The notes: generated from the letters alone by a model not told the origin. 64,000 bases of DNA from Sphingomonas caeni (GCF_026013415.1 NZ_JAPDOK010000003.1:372001-436000), one strand, 5' to 3'; positions 33,319 through 42,900 are shown, counted from the stretch's first letter. Program-made: numbers and translations.

Positions 33319-34305
33319 ATGAGTCACTATCCTGCCCTCCGCCTCCGCCGCACCCGCAGCTCGGCCTGGAGCCGGCGGATGTATGCCGAGACCGTGCTCA
33401 CCCCCGCCGACCTGATCTGGCCGCTGTTCGTGACCGAAGGCGATGCCGAGGAGCCGATCGCGACGCTGCCGGGCGTGTCGCGCTGGCCGGTCAATGGCAT
33501 CGTCGCGCGGGCCAAGGAGGCCGAGGCGCTGGGCATCCCCTGCGTCGCGCTGTTTCCCAACACGCCGTCGCATCTGCGCACCGATGACGGGCGCGAGGCG
33601 TTCAATCCCGATAATCTGATGTGCCGCACGATCCGCGCGATCAAGGAATCGGGCGTGAATGTCGGCGTGCTCACCGATGTCGCGCTCGATCCCTATACGA
33701 GCCACGGGCATGACGGGCTGGTCGATGGCGCCGGCTATGTGCTCAACGACGAGACGGCTTCGGTGCTGGTCGATCAGGCGCTGGTGCAGGCAGAGGCGGG
33801 CGCGGATATCGTCGCGCCCAGCGACATGATGGACGGCCGGGTCGGGCTGATCCGCGGCGCGCTCGAGGCGAACGGGCATTCGAACGTCCAGATCATGGCC
33901 TATGCGGCGAAATACGCCTCGGGCTTCTACGGCCCGTTCCGCGATGCCGTCGGCTCGCGCGGACTGCTCAAGGGCGACAAGAAGACCTATCAGATGGACC
34001 CGGCCAACGCCGAAGAGGCGCTGCGCGAGGTGGCGCTCGATCTCGCCGAGGGCGCGGACAGCGTGATGGTCAAGCCCGGGCTGCCCTATCTCGACATCAT
34101 CCTGCGGGTGAAGAGCGAGTTCCAGGTGCCGGTCTTCGCCTATCAGGTGTCGGGCGAATACGCGATGATCGAGGCTGCGGTCGCCGCCGGGGCGGGGGAG
34201 CGCGACGCGCTGGTGCTCGAGACGCTGATGGCGTTCAAGCGCGCGGGCTGCTCGGGCGTGCTGACCTATCACGCGGCGCATGCGGCGCGGCTTCTGAACG
34301 GATGA
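33319..34305 (+). CDS. hemB: Delta-aminolevulinic acid dehydratase (porphobilinogen synthase)
   Basis: 328 residues from the ATG at 33319; an in-frame upstream ATG is less likely. Condenses two 5-aminolevulinate molecules in haem synthesis. Schiff-base lysines are at about 198 (Met-Ala-Tyr-Ala-Ala-Lys-Tyr) and 252 (Met-Val-Lys-Pro-Gly). The metal-site segment reads Asp-Val-Ala-Leu-Asp-Pro-Tyr-Thr-Ser-His-Gly-His-Asp-Gly, with aspartates in place of the zinc cysteines, so it is the Mg-dependent type. Its stop overlaps the next start (ATGA). Confidence 0.97.
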   Translation: MSHYPALRLRRTRSSAWSRRMYAETVLTPADLIWPLFVTEGDAEEPIATLPGVSRWPVNGIVARAKEAEALGIPCVALFPNTPSHLRTDDGREAFNPDNLMCRTIRAIKESGVNVGVLTDVALDPYTSHGHDGLVDGAGYVLNDETASVLVDQALVQAEAGADIVAPSDMMDGRVGLIRGALEANGHSNVQIMAYAAKYASGFYGPFRDAVGSRGLLKGDKKTYQMDPANAEEALREVALDLAEGADSVMVKPGLPYLDIILRVKSEFQVPVFAYQVSGEYAMIEAAVAAGAGERDALVLETLMAFKRAGCSGVLTYHAAHAARLLNG

Positions 34306-34832
34306 TCGAGACCGAGCGCCTGATCCTGCGCGTGCCCGAGCCGCGCGACCGGCTGGCGCTCCATGCGATCTTCGCGGACGCGCAAGTGATGGCCGATCTC
34401 GCACCCGTGAAGGACGCAGCGGGCAGCGACGCGACGCTCGCCAAGCACGACGCCTATCGCGGCGAGGGGTTGGGCTTCTGGGTGGTCGAGCGGCGCGAGG
34501 ATGGCGCGGTGGTCGGCTTTTGCGGGCTCAAGCGTGGCGACGCGCACAATCCGATCGCGGGCGAGATCGAGGCCGGCTGGATCATCGACAAGCCCTATTG
34601 GCGGCAGGGCTATGCGTTCGAGGCGATGGAAGCCGCGCTCGCCTGGGCCTGGGCCAATCTCGATGTCGCGCGGATCGTGGCGATCACCGCGGCGGTCAAC
34701 GTCAAGAGCCAGCGGCTGATGGAGCGGCTCGGCATGACGCGGCTCGCGGATGGGGACTATGAGCACCCGCTCTTTCCCGAGGGCGACCGGCTGCGTTCCA
34801 CCGTCACCTATGCGATCGCGCGGCCTGCATGA
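34302..34832 (+). CDS. GNAT family N-acetyltransferase (RimJ/RimL type), first of two
   Basis: 176 residues with the N-terminal Ile-Glu-Thr-Glu-Arg-Leu-Ile-Leu-Arg, central Gly-Phe-Cys-Gly-Leu-Lys, acetyl-CoA loop Gln-Gly-Tyr-Ala-Phe-Glu-Ala-Met, and Asn-Val-Lys-Ser-Gln-Arg-Leu-Met-Glu-Arg-Leu-Gly. Probably acetylates an amino group on a protein or small molecule. Coupled by 4-bp ATGA overlaps to hemB upstream and to its paralogue downstream. Confidence 0.9.
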   Translation: MIETERLILRVPEPRDRLALHAIFADAQVMADLAPVKDAAGSDATLAKHDAYRGEGLGFWVVERREDGAVVGFCGLKRGDAHNPIAGEIEAGWIIDKPYWRQGYAFEAMEAALAWAWANLDVARIVAITAAVNVKSQRLMERLGMTRLADGDYEHPLFPEGDRLRSTVTYAIARPA

Positions 34833-35365
34833 TCGAGACCGGGCGCCTGATCCTGCGCGGCTGGCGCGATGACGACCTCCATCCCTTTCACCTGATGTCG
34901 CAGGACCCGCAGGTGATGGCGACGCTGGGGCCGCTGATGTCGCGCGACGAGTGCGCGGCGGGGATCGCGCGGCTGGAAGGGGTGCGTAAGCAGCACGGCC
35001 ACACCTTCTGGGCGCTCGAGCGGCGCGAGGACGGCGCGTTCCTGGGCTTTTGCGGGGTAAAGCCGGGCCCCGCGGGTACCCCGATCGAGGGCGAGATGGA
35101 AATCGGCTGGCGGCTGGGCTCGGCCTTTTGGGGGCAGGGCTATGCCCGCGAGGCTGCGCAGGCATCGCTCGACTGGGTCTGGGCGAACACCGATGCGCCG
35201 TTGGTTGCGGCGATCACCACGCGCGGCAACACGCGCAGCTGGGGGCTGATGGAACGGCTCGGCATGGTCCGTGCTCGGCAAGATGATTTCGATCATCCAA
35301 ATCTGCCGTCGGAGAGTGCACTGCGGCCACATATCACTTACAGGGTGATGCGCCCGACCAGTTAA
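34829..35365 (+). CDS. GNAT family N-acetyltransferase, second of two
   Basis: 178 residues, same architecture and many of the same motifs as the preceding gene (Ile-Glu-Thr-Gly-Arg-Leu-Ile-Leu-Arg, Gly-Phe-Cys-Gly-Val-Lys, Gly-Gln-Gly-Tyr-Ala-Arg-Glu-Ala). The pair are diverged tandem duplicates. Starts inside the stop of the preceding gene. Substrate unknown. Confidence 0.9.
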   Translation: MIETGRLILRGWRDDDLHPFHLMSQDPQVMATLGPLMSRDECAAGIARLEGVRKQHGHTFWALERREDGAFLGFCGVKPGPAGTPIEGEMEIGWRLGSAFWGQGYAREAAQASLDWVWANTDAPLVAAITTRGNTRSWGLMERLGMVRARQDDFDHPNLPSESALRPHITYRVMRPTS

Positions 35366-35418
35366 TCGCAGGGCAAGCCGCTCCCGCTAGACCGGGAGCA
35401 GGGTTGGGGAGGGACAGA

Positions 35419-37755
35419 ATGACGCAGGCGGCGGACGAGGCCGGGGGACCCCCGGCGATCACGCACAAGCTGTTCGTCGTCGCGATCCTCGCCGGATCCT
35501 TCCTGCTGTTCCTCGTTCAGCCGATGGTGGCGCGGATGGCATTGCCCAAGCTGGGCGGCGCGCCAGCGGTGTGGAACTCGGCGATGCTGGTCTATCAGGC
35601 GCTGCTGCTGGGCGGTTACGCCTATGCGCACTGGCTGGGCCGGGTGCCGGTCAGGCAACAGGCCTGGATCCATCTCGGCGTGCTCGCCGTCGCGGCGCTC
35701 TGGCTTCCCATCGGGCTGATCGCGATGAACCTGCCCGCCGACGCCCAACCCGCGATCTGGGTGCCCTGGCTGCTGGGGGCCTCGATCGGCCCGCTCTTCT
35801 TCGCCATCGCCGCGCAGGCGCCGCTGCTCCAGCGCTGGTACAGCGTCGCCACCCATGGCCGCGACCCATACGCGCTCTACGCCGCCTCGAACATCGGCAG
35901 CTTTGGCGGCCTGCTCACCTATCCCTTGCTGGTCGAGCCCAATATGGCGCTCAAGGCCCAGAGTTGGCTGTGGACCGGCGGCTATGCCTTCGTCTTCCTC
36001 GCGGTCGCGGCCTGCGCGCTGCTGTTGCCCAGGCGCGCCGCGGACGACGATACGCCGCATGTCCAGCATCACAGCCCCGCCCCGGGCTGGCATCGCGTCG
36101 GCTATTGGGTGCTGCTCGCCTTCGTCCCATCGGGGCTGATGCTCGCGACCACGACCTTCCTCACCACCGATATCGTCGCGGTGCCGATGCTGTGGGTGCT
36201 GCCCCTCGGCCTCTATCTGCTGAGCTTCAGCGTCGCCTTTTCGGGCAATCAGACGGTCGTGAGCGCGCTCGCCAAGATCACCCCGGTCACGCTGATCATG
36301 TTCGGTGCGACGCTGATCGCGGGCAACCAGGACTATGCCTATCTCAACGCCTTCATCGCACTGGCGCTGCTGTTCCTCGTCTCGGTCTCGCTCCATGCGC
36401 ATATGTATGCCAACCGGCCCGAGCCCGACCGGCTGACGGGCTTCTACCTCGCCATGTCGGTCGGCGGGGCGCTGGGCGGCATGTTTTCGGGGCTGATCGC
36501 GCCGATCCTGTTCGACTGGACCTATGAATATCCGCTGCTGATCCTCGCCGCCGGCGCGCTGGTGCCGCAGACATACCTCGTCCCCGTGATCGGCAAATTG
36601 TGGCAGGGCGACGCGCAATGGGTGCGGATCAGGATCCTTTCGCTCGCGCTGGTCGTGACGCTGATCGCGTTCGCCGGGCTTAGCGACGATGTCTACCAGC
36701 GGGTCTACGCCTGGTTTGGACCCGAGGTTGGCGCATGGTTCGGCGCCAAGCAGGCCAATCTCGCCTTCATGGCGGTGGCCCTGGTCGGGCTGGTCGCGGT
36801 GGGGACGCGCTGGGGGTTCGTGATCACGCTGGCGGGGGCGATCTTCATCTTCGGCGGCTATCGCGCGATCCTGATGTCGATGGATGGCGCGCGGACGCGG
36901 AGCTATTTCGGCGTCTACACCGTCAGCGATACGCCCACGCGCCGCGTGCTCACCCATGGCACCACGCTCCACGGCGTCGAGCTCAAGGCCGATCCGCGCC
37001 AGCCAACCACCTACTATGTCAACGGATCGGGCGTCGGCCAGGCGATGCTCGCCGCGCCCGAGCTGTTCGGGGAGGGCGCGCGGATCGGCGTGGTCGGGCT
37101 CGGTTCGGGAACGCTCAGCTGCTACGCCAGGCCGGGCCAGCATTGGAAGATTTTCGAGATCGACCCCGCCGTGGTCAGCATCGCGCGCGATTCGGGCAAG
37201 TTCGCCTTCCTGAAACTGTGCCTGCCGGATGCCGACATCGTGATCGGCGACGCCCGCCTCCGCCTTGCCGAGCAGCCTCCCGGCAGCCTCGACCTGCTCG
37301 CGCTCGACGCCTTCTCCTCGGACGCGGTGCCGATGCACCTGATGACCGCCGAGGCCTTCCAGACCTACGCCCGCGTGCTCGCGCCCAACGGGCTGCTGCT
37401 CGTCCATATCTCGAACCGCTACATGGCGCTCGATCCGGTGGTGGCAGGGGCGGCGGCGCGCGGCGGCTGGCACGCGGCGATGCTCCATTACAACCCGACC
37501 ACGACCTTCATCGCCAGCCGGACCCGGGAGGGCAAGACCGCCGTCCGCAGCGAGGTGCCCGATTGGGAGAGCGCGTCGGACTGGATCGTGCTTTCGCACG
37601 ACAAGGCGATGTTCGACCGGATCGTGAGCCGCGACACCAACTGGATTCCCCTGAAGCCCAAGCCGGGTTTTGCGGGTTGGACCGACGATTATGCCTCGAT
37701 CGTGCCGGTGCTTCGCCGGGCGCGGACGCCCCTAGATTCGCTTATGGGCTGGTGA
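35419..37755 (+). CDS. Membrane protein with C-terminal spermidine-synthase-like domain
   Basis: 778 residues from the ATG at 35419 (an upstream TTG is unlikely). Residues 1–510 hold about 13–14 hydrophobic helices, an MFS-like or SpeE-associated membrane half. The C-terminal part has a Rossmann fold with Gly-Val-Val-Gly-Leu-Gly-Ser-Gly-Thr, Phe-Glu-Ile-Asp-Pro and Leu-Leu-Ala-Leu-Asp-Ala-Phe-Ser-Ser-Asp, as in polyamine aminopropyltransferases. These fused proteins are widespread but unproven as enzymes. Ends 14 bp inside the convergent lipoprotein gene. Confidence 0.88.
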   Translation: MTQAADEAGGPPAITHKLFVVAILAGSFLLFLVQPMVARMALPKLGGAPAVWNSAMLVYQALLLGGYAYAHWLGRVPVRQQAWIHLGVLAVAALWLPIGLIAMNLPADAQPAIWVPWLLGASIGPLFFAIAAQAPLLQRWYSVATHGRDPYALYAASNIGSFGGLLTYPLLVEPNMALKAQSWLWTGGYAFVFLAVAACALLLPRRAADDDTPHVQHHSPAPGWHRVGYWVLLAFVPSGLMLATTTFLTTDIVAVPMLWVLPLGLYLLSFSVAFSGNQTVVSALAKITPVTLIMFGATLIAGNQDYAYLNAFIALALLFLVSVSLHAHMYANRPEPDRLTGFYLAMSVGGALGGMFSGLIAPILFDWTYEYPLLILAAGALVPQTYLVPVIGKLWQGDAQWVRIRILSLALVVTLIAFAGLSDDVYQRVYAWFGPEVGAWFGAKQANLAFMAVALVGLVAVGTRWGFVITLAGAIFIFGGYRAILMSMDGARTRSYFGVYTVSDTPTRRVLTHGTTLHGVELKADPRQPTTYYVNGSGVGQAMLAAPELFGEGARIGVVGLGSGTLSCYARPGQHWKIFEIDPAVVSIARDSGKFAFLKLCLPDADIVIGDARLRLAEQPPGSLDLLALDAFSSDAVPMHLMTAEAFQTYARVLAPNGLLLVHISNRYMALDPVVAGAAARGGWHAAMLHYNPTTTFIASRTREGKTAVRSEVPDWESASDWIVLSHDKAMFDRIVSRDTNWIPLKPKPGFAGWTDDYASIVPVLRRARTPLDSLMGW

Positions 37756-38242
37756 GGGCGCTCTCGAGCAGCTTGATCCGCTTGGCCTGATCCGCGGCGA
37801 GCGCATTGGCGCGCGCGATCGCGGCGCTGAGCGCGGGGTAGGGTGGCATGCCCGTCCGGCCGCGCTCGATCGCGAGCGCCTCGAGCGCCTCGACCACATC
37901 GGTGGTCTGCCCGCGCACCGCATCGAGCGCGCCCAGCGCCACCTGTGCGTCGAGCCACGGCTCCGATCCCTCGGGCAGCCCACGCGCGACCGCGATCCTG
38001 GCCTCGGCATCCTGCGCGGCCTTGGCGAAGGCCTTTTGCGCACTGTCGAGCGTGGCGGAGAGTTCGGCGATCCGCTTGTCGAGCGCCGGATCGGCAGCGG
38101 CTACGGGGACGGGGCGATCGGGCTCGGCGGTGCCCTGCGATTCGGCCGGGCGGGGCAGGAGCGAGGGATATTTGCTGTCGCTCTGCACGCACCCCGCCAG
38201 CGGCAGGATCAGCGCAAGCAGGGGAAGGGCGAAGCGACGCAT
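37742..38242 (-). CDS. Hypothetical lipoprotein, 166 aa
   Basis: Start at the ATG 38242. Hydrophobic leader ending Leu-Ala-Gly-Cys at residue 18 is a lipobox. The rest is Ala/Leu/Glu-rich and probably a long coiled coil (Leu-Asp-Lys-Arg-Ile-Ala-Glu-Leu-Ser-Ala-Thr-Leu-Asp). Anchored to a membrane facing the periplasm. Family not recognised. Overlaps the convergent membrane protein gene. Confidence 0.75.
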   Translation of the reverse strand: MRRFALPLLALILPLAGCVQSDSKYPSLLPRPAESQGTAEPDRPVPVAAADPALDKRIAELSATLDSAQKAFAKAAQDAEARIAVARGLPEGSEPWLDAQVALGALDAVRGQTTDVVEALEALAIERGRTGMPPYPALSAAIARANALAADQAKRIKLLESALTSP

Positions 38243-38358
38243 CGCAGCCTGCTCTATGCCGAGGGGGCTAGCGGCGCAACGGGCTTCAGAAACCCCGGAA
38301 AAGGTTGCGGAACGGGGTTGCGCTCCCGAAGAGACGCGTCTAACAGCCCAACTCCCGC

Positions 38359-38435
38359 GCACCCGTAGCTCAGCTGGATAGAGCATCAGACTACGAATCT
38401 GAGGGTCGGACGTTCGAATCGTTCCGGGTGCGCCA
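38359..38435 (+). tRNA. tRNA-Arg (ACG anticodon)
   Basis: Acceptor GCACCCG pairs with CGGGTGC; anticodon stem CAGA/TCTG holds loop CTACGAA with anticodon ACG; T arm GGACG–TTCGAAT–CGTTC; discriminator G and encoded CCA. The dispersed repeat copy B lies about 110 bp downstream. Confidence 0.95.
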
Positions 38436-38546
38436 TTTTCCCACATCGCTTGAGCCATGGGCCTGCAACGCCGGTTGCGGGGATCGGCTCCGCGCGGGCG
38501 GGGCTGCGGAAGTTCAGGTCGGCGACTCTGTAACACTCGGATCCGA

Positions 38547-38672
38547 GCCGTCCCAGAATGTGAAAGTTGACACGAACTTGACACTGCCCGGCATGTTTTT
38601 CGCGGCACGGTGCCAGGCGTGCGCCGGGTTTGCCCTGTGAGGATCGCCAGGTCCAAGAGCGGCCGGAGCGAC
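38547..38672. repeat. Dispersed repeat, copy B
   Basis: 126 bp matching copy A in the MATE–SIMPL gap at both ends and in the centre. The tandem heptamer here is TTGACAC, repeated with an 11-bp period. It ends 6 bp before the first GGATTACGGTG unit of the RAYT array. Any small reading frame across it (Pro-Ser-Gln-Asn-Val-Lys…) is not convincing as a gene. Confidence 0.65.
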
Positions 38673-38678
38673 CGCCCA

Positions 38679-38728
38679 GGATTACGGTGGGATTACGGTG
38701 ACAGGATTACGGTGACAGTGCACTAATT
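38679..38728. repeat. Left tandem array of GGATTACGGTGACA units
   Basis: Units begin at 38679 (truncated, 11 bp), 38690 (14 bp) and 38704 (14 bp), then GTGCACTAATT. The transposase stop codon TAA and its last residues are encoded inside this array. Confidence 0.85.
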
Positions 38729-39381
38729 CCACGTTTCCGCCCCCTCCGGGCCGCTTCGAGCTTTCGACCGCTAGTGGCCTCCAGTCCGGTGATGAAGCTG
38801 GCATCGCCCAAAGGGCGGCCGATGCTTTCGGCCTTACGCAGCCGCATCGAAAGCTCCGCGTCTTCGCCGGCAGCGAGCAGCGCCGCAAAGTCGGGATAAC
38901 GCGTGCGGACCGGCTCGGGATCGGTAACGCCATCCTCGTGTTCGCCAAGATGGACTCGGGCGCTCGACCATGCCCAGTCCGCCGCCCGATCGACCAATCG
39001 TGCCCGCACCGGATTGAGCGCGACATAGCGCAGCGCGGCGCCGAGATGGGTCTCATCCATCGCGACGCAGCCGAAGCGGCCCTGCCAGAAATGCCCGGTT
39101 CGTCTGAGGCGGGCATGGATGTGGCCGGCATAGCGTCGGTGAACGGCTGCCAATGCCCGCCGGATGCCGTCGGCGTCGCTGGGGACAAGGACGAGGTGGA
39201 CGTGGTTCGGCATGAGGACCCAGGCCCAAATATCGACGCCCGCGGCGAGGCAATGTTCGGCGAGCAGGTCGCGATAAAGGGCATAGTCTTCGTCGCAGAA
39301 GAAGGTCTGCGTCCGACCGTTGCCACGCTGGGTGACATGATGAGGGAGGCCGGGAAAGACCGCGCGGGCGAGGCGAGCCAT
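38707..39381 (-). CDS. REP-associated tyrosine transposase (RAYT, Y1_Tnp)
   Basis: 224 residues. Begins Met-Ala-Arg-Leu-Ala-Arg-Ala-Val-Phe-Pro-Gly-Leu-Pro-His-His-Val-Thr-Gln-Arg-Gly-Asn, has the HUH motif His60-Val-His62 in Met-Pro-Asn-His-Val-His-Leu, and the catalytic Tyr near 119 in Tyr-Val-Ala-Leu-Asn-Pro-Val-Arg-Ala. Single-strand nuclease of the IS200/IS605-related domesticated class that works on REP sequences. Complete, apparently intact, and alone between the repeat arrays. Confidence 0.93.
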   Translation of the reverse strand: MARLARAVFPGLPHHVTQRGNGRTQTFFCDEDYALYRDLLAEHCLAAGVDIWAWVLMPNHVHLVLVPSDADGIRRALAAVHRRYAGHIHARLRRTGHFWQGRFGCVAMDETHLGAALRYVALNPVRARLVDRAADWAWSSARVHLGEHEDGVTDPEPVRTRYPDFAALLAAGEDAELSMRLRKAESIGRPLGDASFITGLEATSGRKLEAARRGRKRGISALSP

Positions 39382-39416
39382 GGGGAAAGGCTACGCCGCG
39401 CCGTGGGGCGAGTCAA

Positions 39417-39534
39417 ATTAGTGCACTGTCACCGTAATCCCCTGTCACCGTAATCCCTGTCACCGTAATCCTGTCATTCAGTAATCCTTAGTAATCCTTA
39501 ATTCTAATTCGCTGTCACTTTAATCCGTTGCATT
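39417..39534. repeat. Right tandem array of TGTCACCGTAATCC units with decaying copies
   Basis: Inverted relative to the left array. Three near-perfect units from 39427, separated by CC, C or nothing, are followed by progressively diverged ones ending TGTCACTTTAATCC just before the AT-rich small gene. Confidence 0.85.
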
Positions 39535-39910
39535 TCACTCTACTAAACAAGATCGTATTTCCGTTAGTATCAAAAATATATAATCCGCCGTAATCCTCGG
39601 TAATACGCAAGAGTTTCGGAGAGTCATTGTTAGTCGATATGAATGAATTACTCTGACTCATTATTACAAGGTTTCTATCCGTCCGGAGTGACCATCCAAT
39701 ATTGTCGAATGTCGTTGATACATTTACAGAACCTCTGTTGAAGTACAGTTTGCCATCATTGCGAACATCGATAGTAGGAGACAATATCCATGCTGGGCCG
39801 CGATAGCATCCCGCAACGCGACTCAAATTGGACCGATTATCCGTCCTAGGTATGAGGGCAAGAATACCTAATATCAGTAAAAATGCCAATATTGCAAGAT
39901 TTCTTCTCAT
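39515..39910 (-). CDS. Small membrane-anchored protein after the RHS gene (candidate immunity protein)
   Basis: 131 residues. One N-terminal hydrophobic helix (about residues 5–20) anchors or exports the protein; the remainder is beta-rich with cysteines in Ala-Gly-Cys-Tyr and Val-Lys-Cys-Asn. Markedly AT-rich compared with the surroundings, like the 3' tip of the gene before it, with which it overlaps by 4 bp (ATGA). Position and composition fit an immunity partner for the RHS tip, but no family was recognised. Confidence 0.75.
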   Translation of the reverse strand: MRRNLAILAFLLILGILALIPRTDNRSNLSRVAGCYRGPAWILSPTIDVRNDGKLYFNRGSVNVSTTFDNIGWSLRTDRNLVIMSQSNSFISTNNDSPKLLRITEDYGGLYIFDTNGNTILFSRVKCNGLK

Positions 39911-42900
39911 TGTGAAGTTCCGTCAACGCACCAGAATATTATTGTTTTGGAAACTGTTGTTGAGCCCCCGCGTTTCGGAGCCCTGATCGGGAGCTTAACG
40001 CCAACTTTTATGGCGGGGCCCATGGCCCCGCCTACTAAATTTAGGTCCTTGTCAAAGTTTACAGAGAAGCTCCACTCCCCAGCAGATAGTCCGATGTTAG
40101 CATTGAAGCCAAATAAATCGGCGGTTCGTCTATAAAATCCTCCCTTAATACTTGCGCCAGCCTCCAACCCGAAACCGAACCCACCGGTAGCAAAAAAACC
40201 TCGACTGCCCGTCTTCAGATTGAGAAATACACCAACGGCACCTGAGCCCCCGTAGCCTGGGATAAGCGAGCCATCGACAAAGCTAATCCAAGTCAGCCCC
40301 TCTTGGCTAAGCACCGAGCGGCAAGGTCCCGTCGGGTCTTCTCCTCCTCCGATTTCCCGGCTAGCCCAATCCGCGCCGCCAACACCGGGGATTGGCATAT
40401 CGACGCAGAATTTTGTCGGTCCTGTAACGCGTATCTCCTCTCCCTCTGCTGGATTCTCCGGAGCAGGTATCAGCATTTCTAATTGGCCATCGCGACACCT
40501 TCCAAGAGGGTCCGAAAAATTGACCGGGTCATTCCGCACATAAGCATACATGTTCATCCCGTCCCCATACCCGATCGGATCGGTCTGCAGGAACCGCCCC
40601 AGCGTCGGCGAGTAGATGCGGGCCTTGTAGTAATACATGCCGAGCGACGGGATCCACGCCTGGCCGGTATATTGGTTCCGCCCGGCCGAGCCGTTGTTCG
40701 AAGGAATGCCATATTCGTCATAGCTGGTGACCAGACTGGTCACGGCAAGGCGGCTGGAGCGCGCGACGATCGAGCCGCGCTCATCGGCGATGGTGAAGAC
40801 GGGGTAAGCGGTCGCGCTGTTATAATCGGCGACGATCTCGTCGGTGCCGGGACCGTAGACGAAGCGCTTCACCAGCGTCCCGCTGCTGTTGTACGAGGCG
40901 ATCGTCTCGCCACCGTCATAGAGATATTTGAGGTCCGGGCTGGCATTGATGCGGTATAGCCGCAGCATCGGATCATATTCATAGCTGGCGCTCACGCTCG
41001 AGACCGTCGAACCCGTCAGCAGGTTCTCCGAGCTGTAGCTGTAGCTGTCGCTCCCCGAGCTGGTGATGTTGCCGCGCGAATCATAGCCCAGGCTGGTGCC
41101 GCCCGAGGCGGTGAGCTGGTTGAGACCGTTCGAGGTATAGCTGCGCGCGACATTGGCGTGGCCGCCGAACGCGAACTGATCATTGGTGCGCGTCAGGCTC
41201 GCGATCTGGTTCGCCGGGGTGTAGCTGAAGCTGGTGGTGCTGTCATAGGTCGTGCCCGACCCGTCGAGATTGTGCGACAGCGACGCCAGCCGCGACGCAT
41301 TGTCGAAGCTATAGGTCGTGACCGTCCCGTTGCCGCGGGTGAGGGTCGTGCGGCGGCCAAGATCGTCATAGGCGTAGCTGGCGAGCACATCGAGGCCCGA
41401 GGTCGCGCCGTTGGCACGGACCGCGGTGACCTCGCCGGTGACCTGATAATCATAGTCGATGTAGAAGCTGTCGGGCCAGGTCATCCGCGTGCGCCGGCCC
41501 GACAGGTCATACTGATAGGAAACGGTGCCGAGCGGCGTGCCCTGGCTCGTGTTGCGCCCGAGCGCGTCGTAGCCGAAGGTCAGCGCGGCGGTGGAGCTGC
41601 TGGCGCCGGTCATCCGGCCGAGCAGATCATAGGTGTAGGTGACGTCGGGCTCGCTGCCCGGCAGGTTCTTGGTCGTCAGCCGACCGAGATAGTCATAGCT
41701 ATAGGCGATCGACGTGCCGTCGCGCAGGCGCCGGTTCGTGACGAGGCTGCCGGCATTGTAGGTCAGTTCCTGATAGTCGGTCGTGGAGCTGGTCCCCGCT
41801 CCCTTGGTGCTGGAGGGATAGCGGAGCTTCACCTGACGGTCGAAGCCGTCATATTCCGCCGTGGTCTTGTTGCCCTCGGCATCGGTGATCGTCGCGGCCA
41901 GGCCGTTGTTGGTATAGGTGGTGGTCACCTCGTCGGCCTGGACACCGCTCACGCCATAGCCGGTCTGGACCTTGGTGACCTGCCCGACCGCGTCATAGGT
42001 ATATTTGGTGATCTGGTCGGGCCCCGACGATCCCGTCGTCGCCTGCGTGCACGCCGAAGAGGGCAGCGACGACCAGGTCGAGGGATTCATGCGCTGTGCG
42101 ACGCATTCGAGGCGGCCGACCGCGTCATAGCTGTATTGCGTCACCTGATAGGTGGTGCTGCTCGCGGTCAGCACTTCCTTGGTCTTGAACCCGTTGGCGT
42201 CGTAGGTGGCGGTGACCTGCTGCGCCGAGGCGAAGGCTGCCCAGTCGGTGTCGGTGGTGCCGTTGACGGTGCCGATCTCGACCACCGTCAGATTGCCGTC
42301 GGCATCATAGGTGCGCTTCTCGGCGCGCCGCTTGAGCGAGCCGCCGCCATCGGGATCGGGCGAGATGATTCCGATCAGCCGGCGATCGGCGTCGTAGCGA
42401 TAGGTGGTGGTGTCGGAGGTGCCCGAGAGCGGGCCATCGACCGTGAGCACATCACCCGCGGCGCTATAGGTAAAGGCGGTCACCGCACTCAGGCTCGAAT
42501 CGCCCGCGGCGGTCGTCACGCTGGTGGTATTGAGATTGCCGTCATAGGCGACGGTACTCTTCACCTCGTCCGCGGTGCCGACGCAGCTCGGGGAATCGGA
42601 CGTCGCGCCGGTCTGGCAGGCCGAGACGCCGGTCAGCAGCGCGATGCCCGAAGTGGTGGTGTAGCTATGGCGCACCTCGGGCCGCTTGGCCCCGCCGGTC
42701 GCGGCCGGCGCGGTGGCGGCGGTCAGCAGGCCGGTGGTGCCGTCATAGCTGTAGTTCGTGACGTTGCCGAGCGCGTCGGTCGTCGAATCAGGGTCGTTGC
42801 ACGAAGGCGTCGAGCAGCTCGACGGATAGCTTCCCGTCATGACGATATCGGACAGGCCCGACCCCGATTTGGGCTTGAGCCGCGTCTCGGTCACATTGCC

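Larger units (their letters stand above)
38679..39534. mobile_element. RAYT transposase gene bracketed by inverted tandem-repeat arrays
   Basis: On the left are three units of GGATTACGGTG(ACA); on the right are three good units of TGTCACCGTAATCC in opposite orientation, then degenerate units out to about 39534. The innermost 16 bp are a perfect inverted repeat (TGACAGTGCACTAATT at 38713 and its complement at 39417). This frames a single transposase gene, as expected for a REP-associated element, but the repeats are tandem rather than lone hairpins. Confidence 0.75.

Noticed and set aside
38359..38435. tRNA-Arg as attachment site of an integrated island
   Set aside because: No integrase gene and no second copy of the tRNA 3' end was seen downstream.
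38428..38640. 70-aa reading frame over the dispersed repeat
   Set aside because: Begins inside the tRNA 3' end and only the repeat part resembles copy A, with amino-acid changes typical of non-coding divergence.
38679..39534. CRISPR-like array
   Set aside because: The units are 14 bp, abut directly with no spacers and occur inverted around a transposase, so it is a RAYT substrate array.
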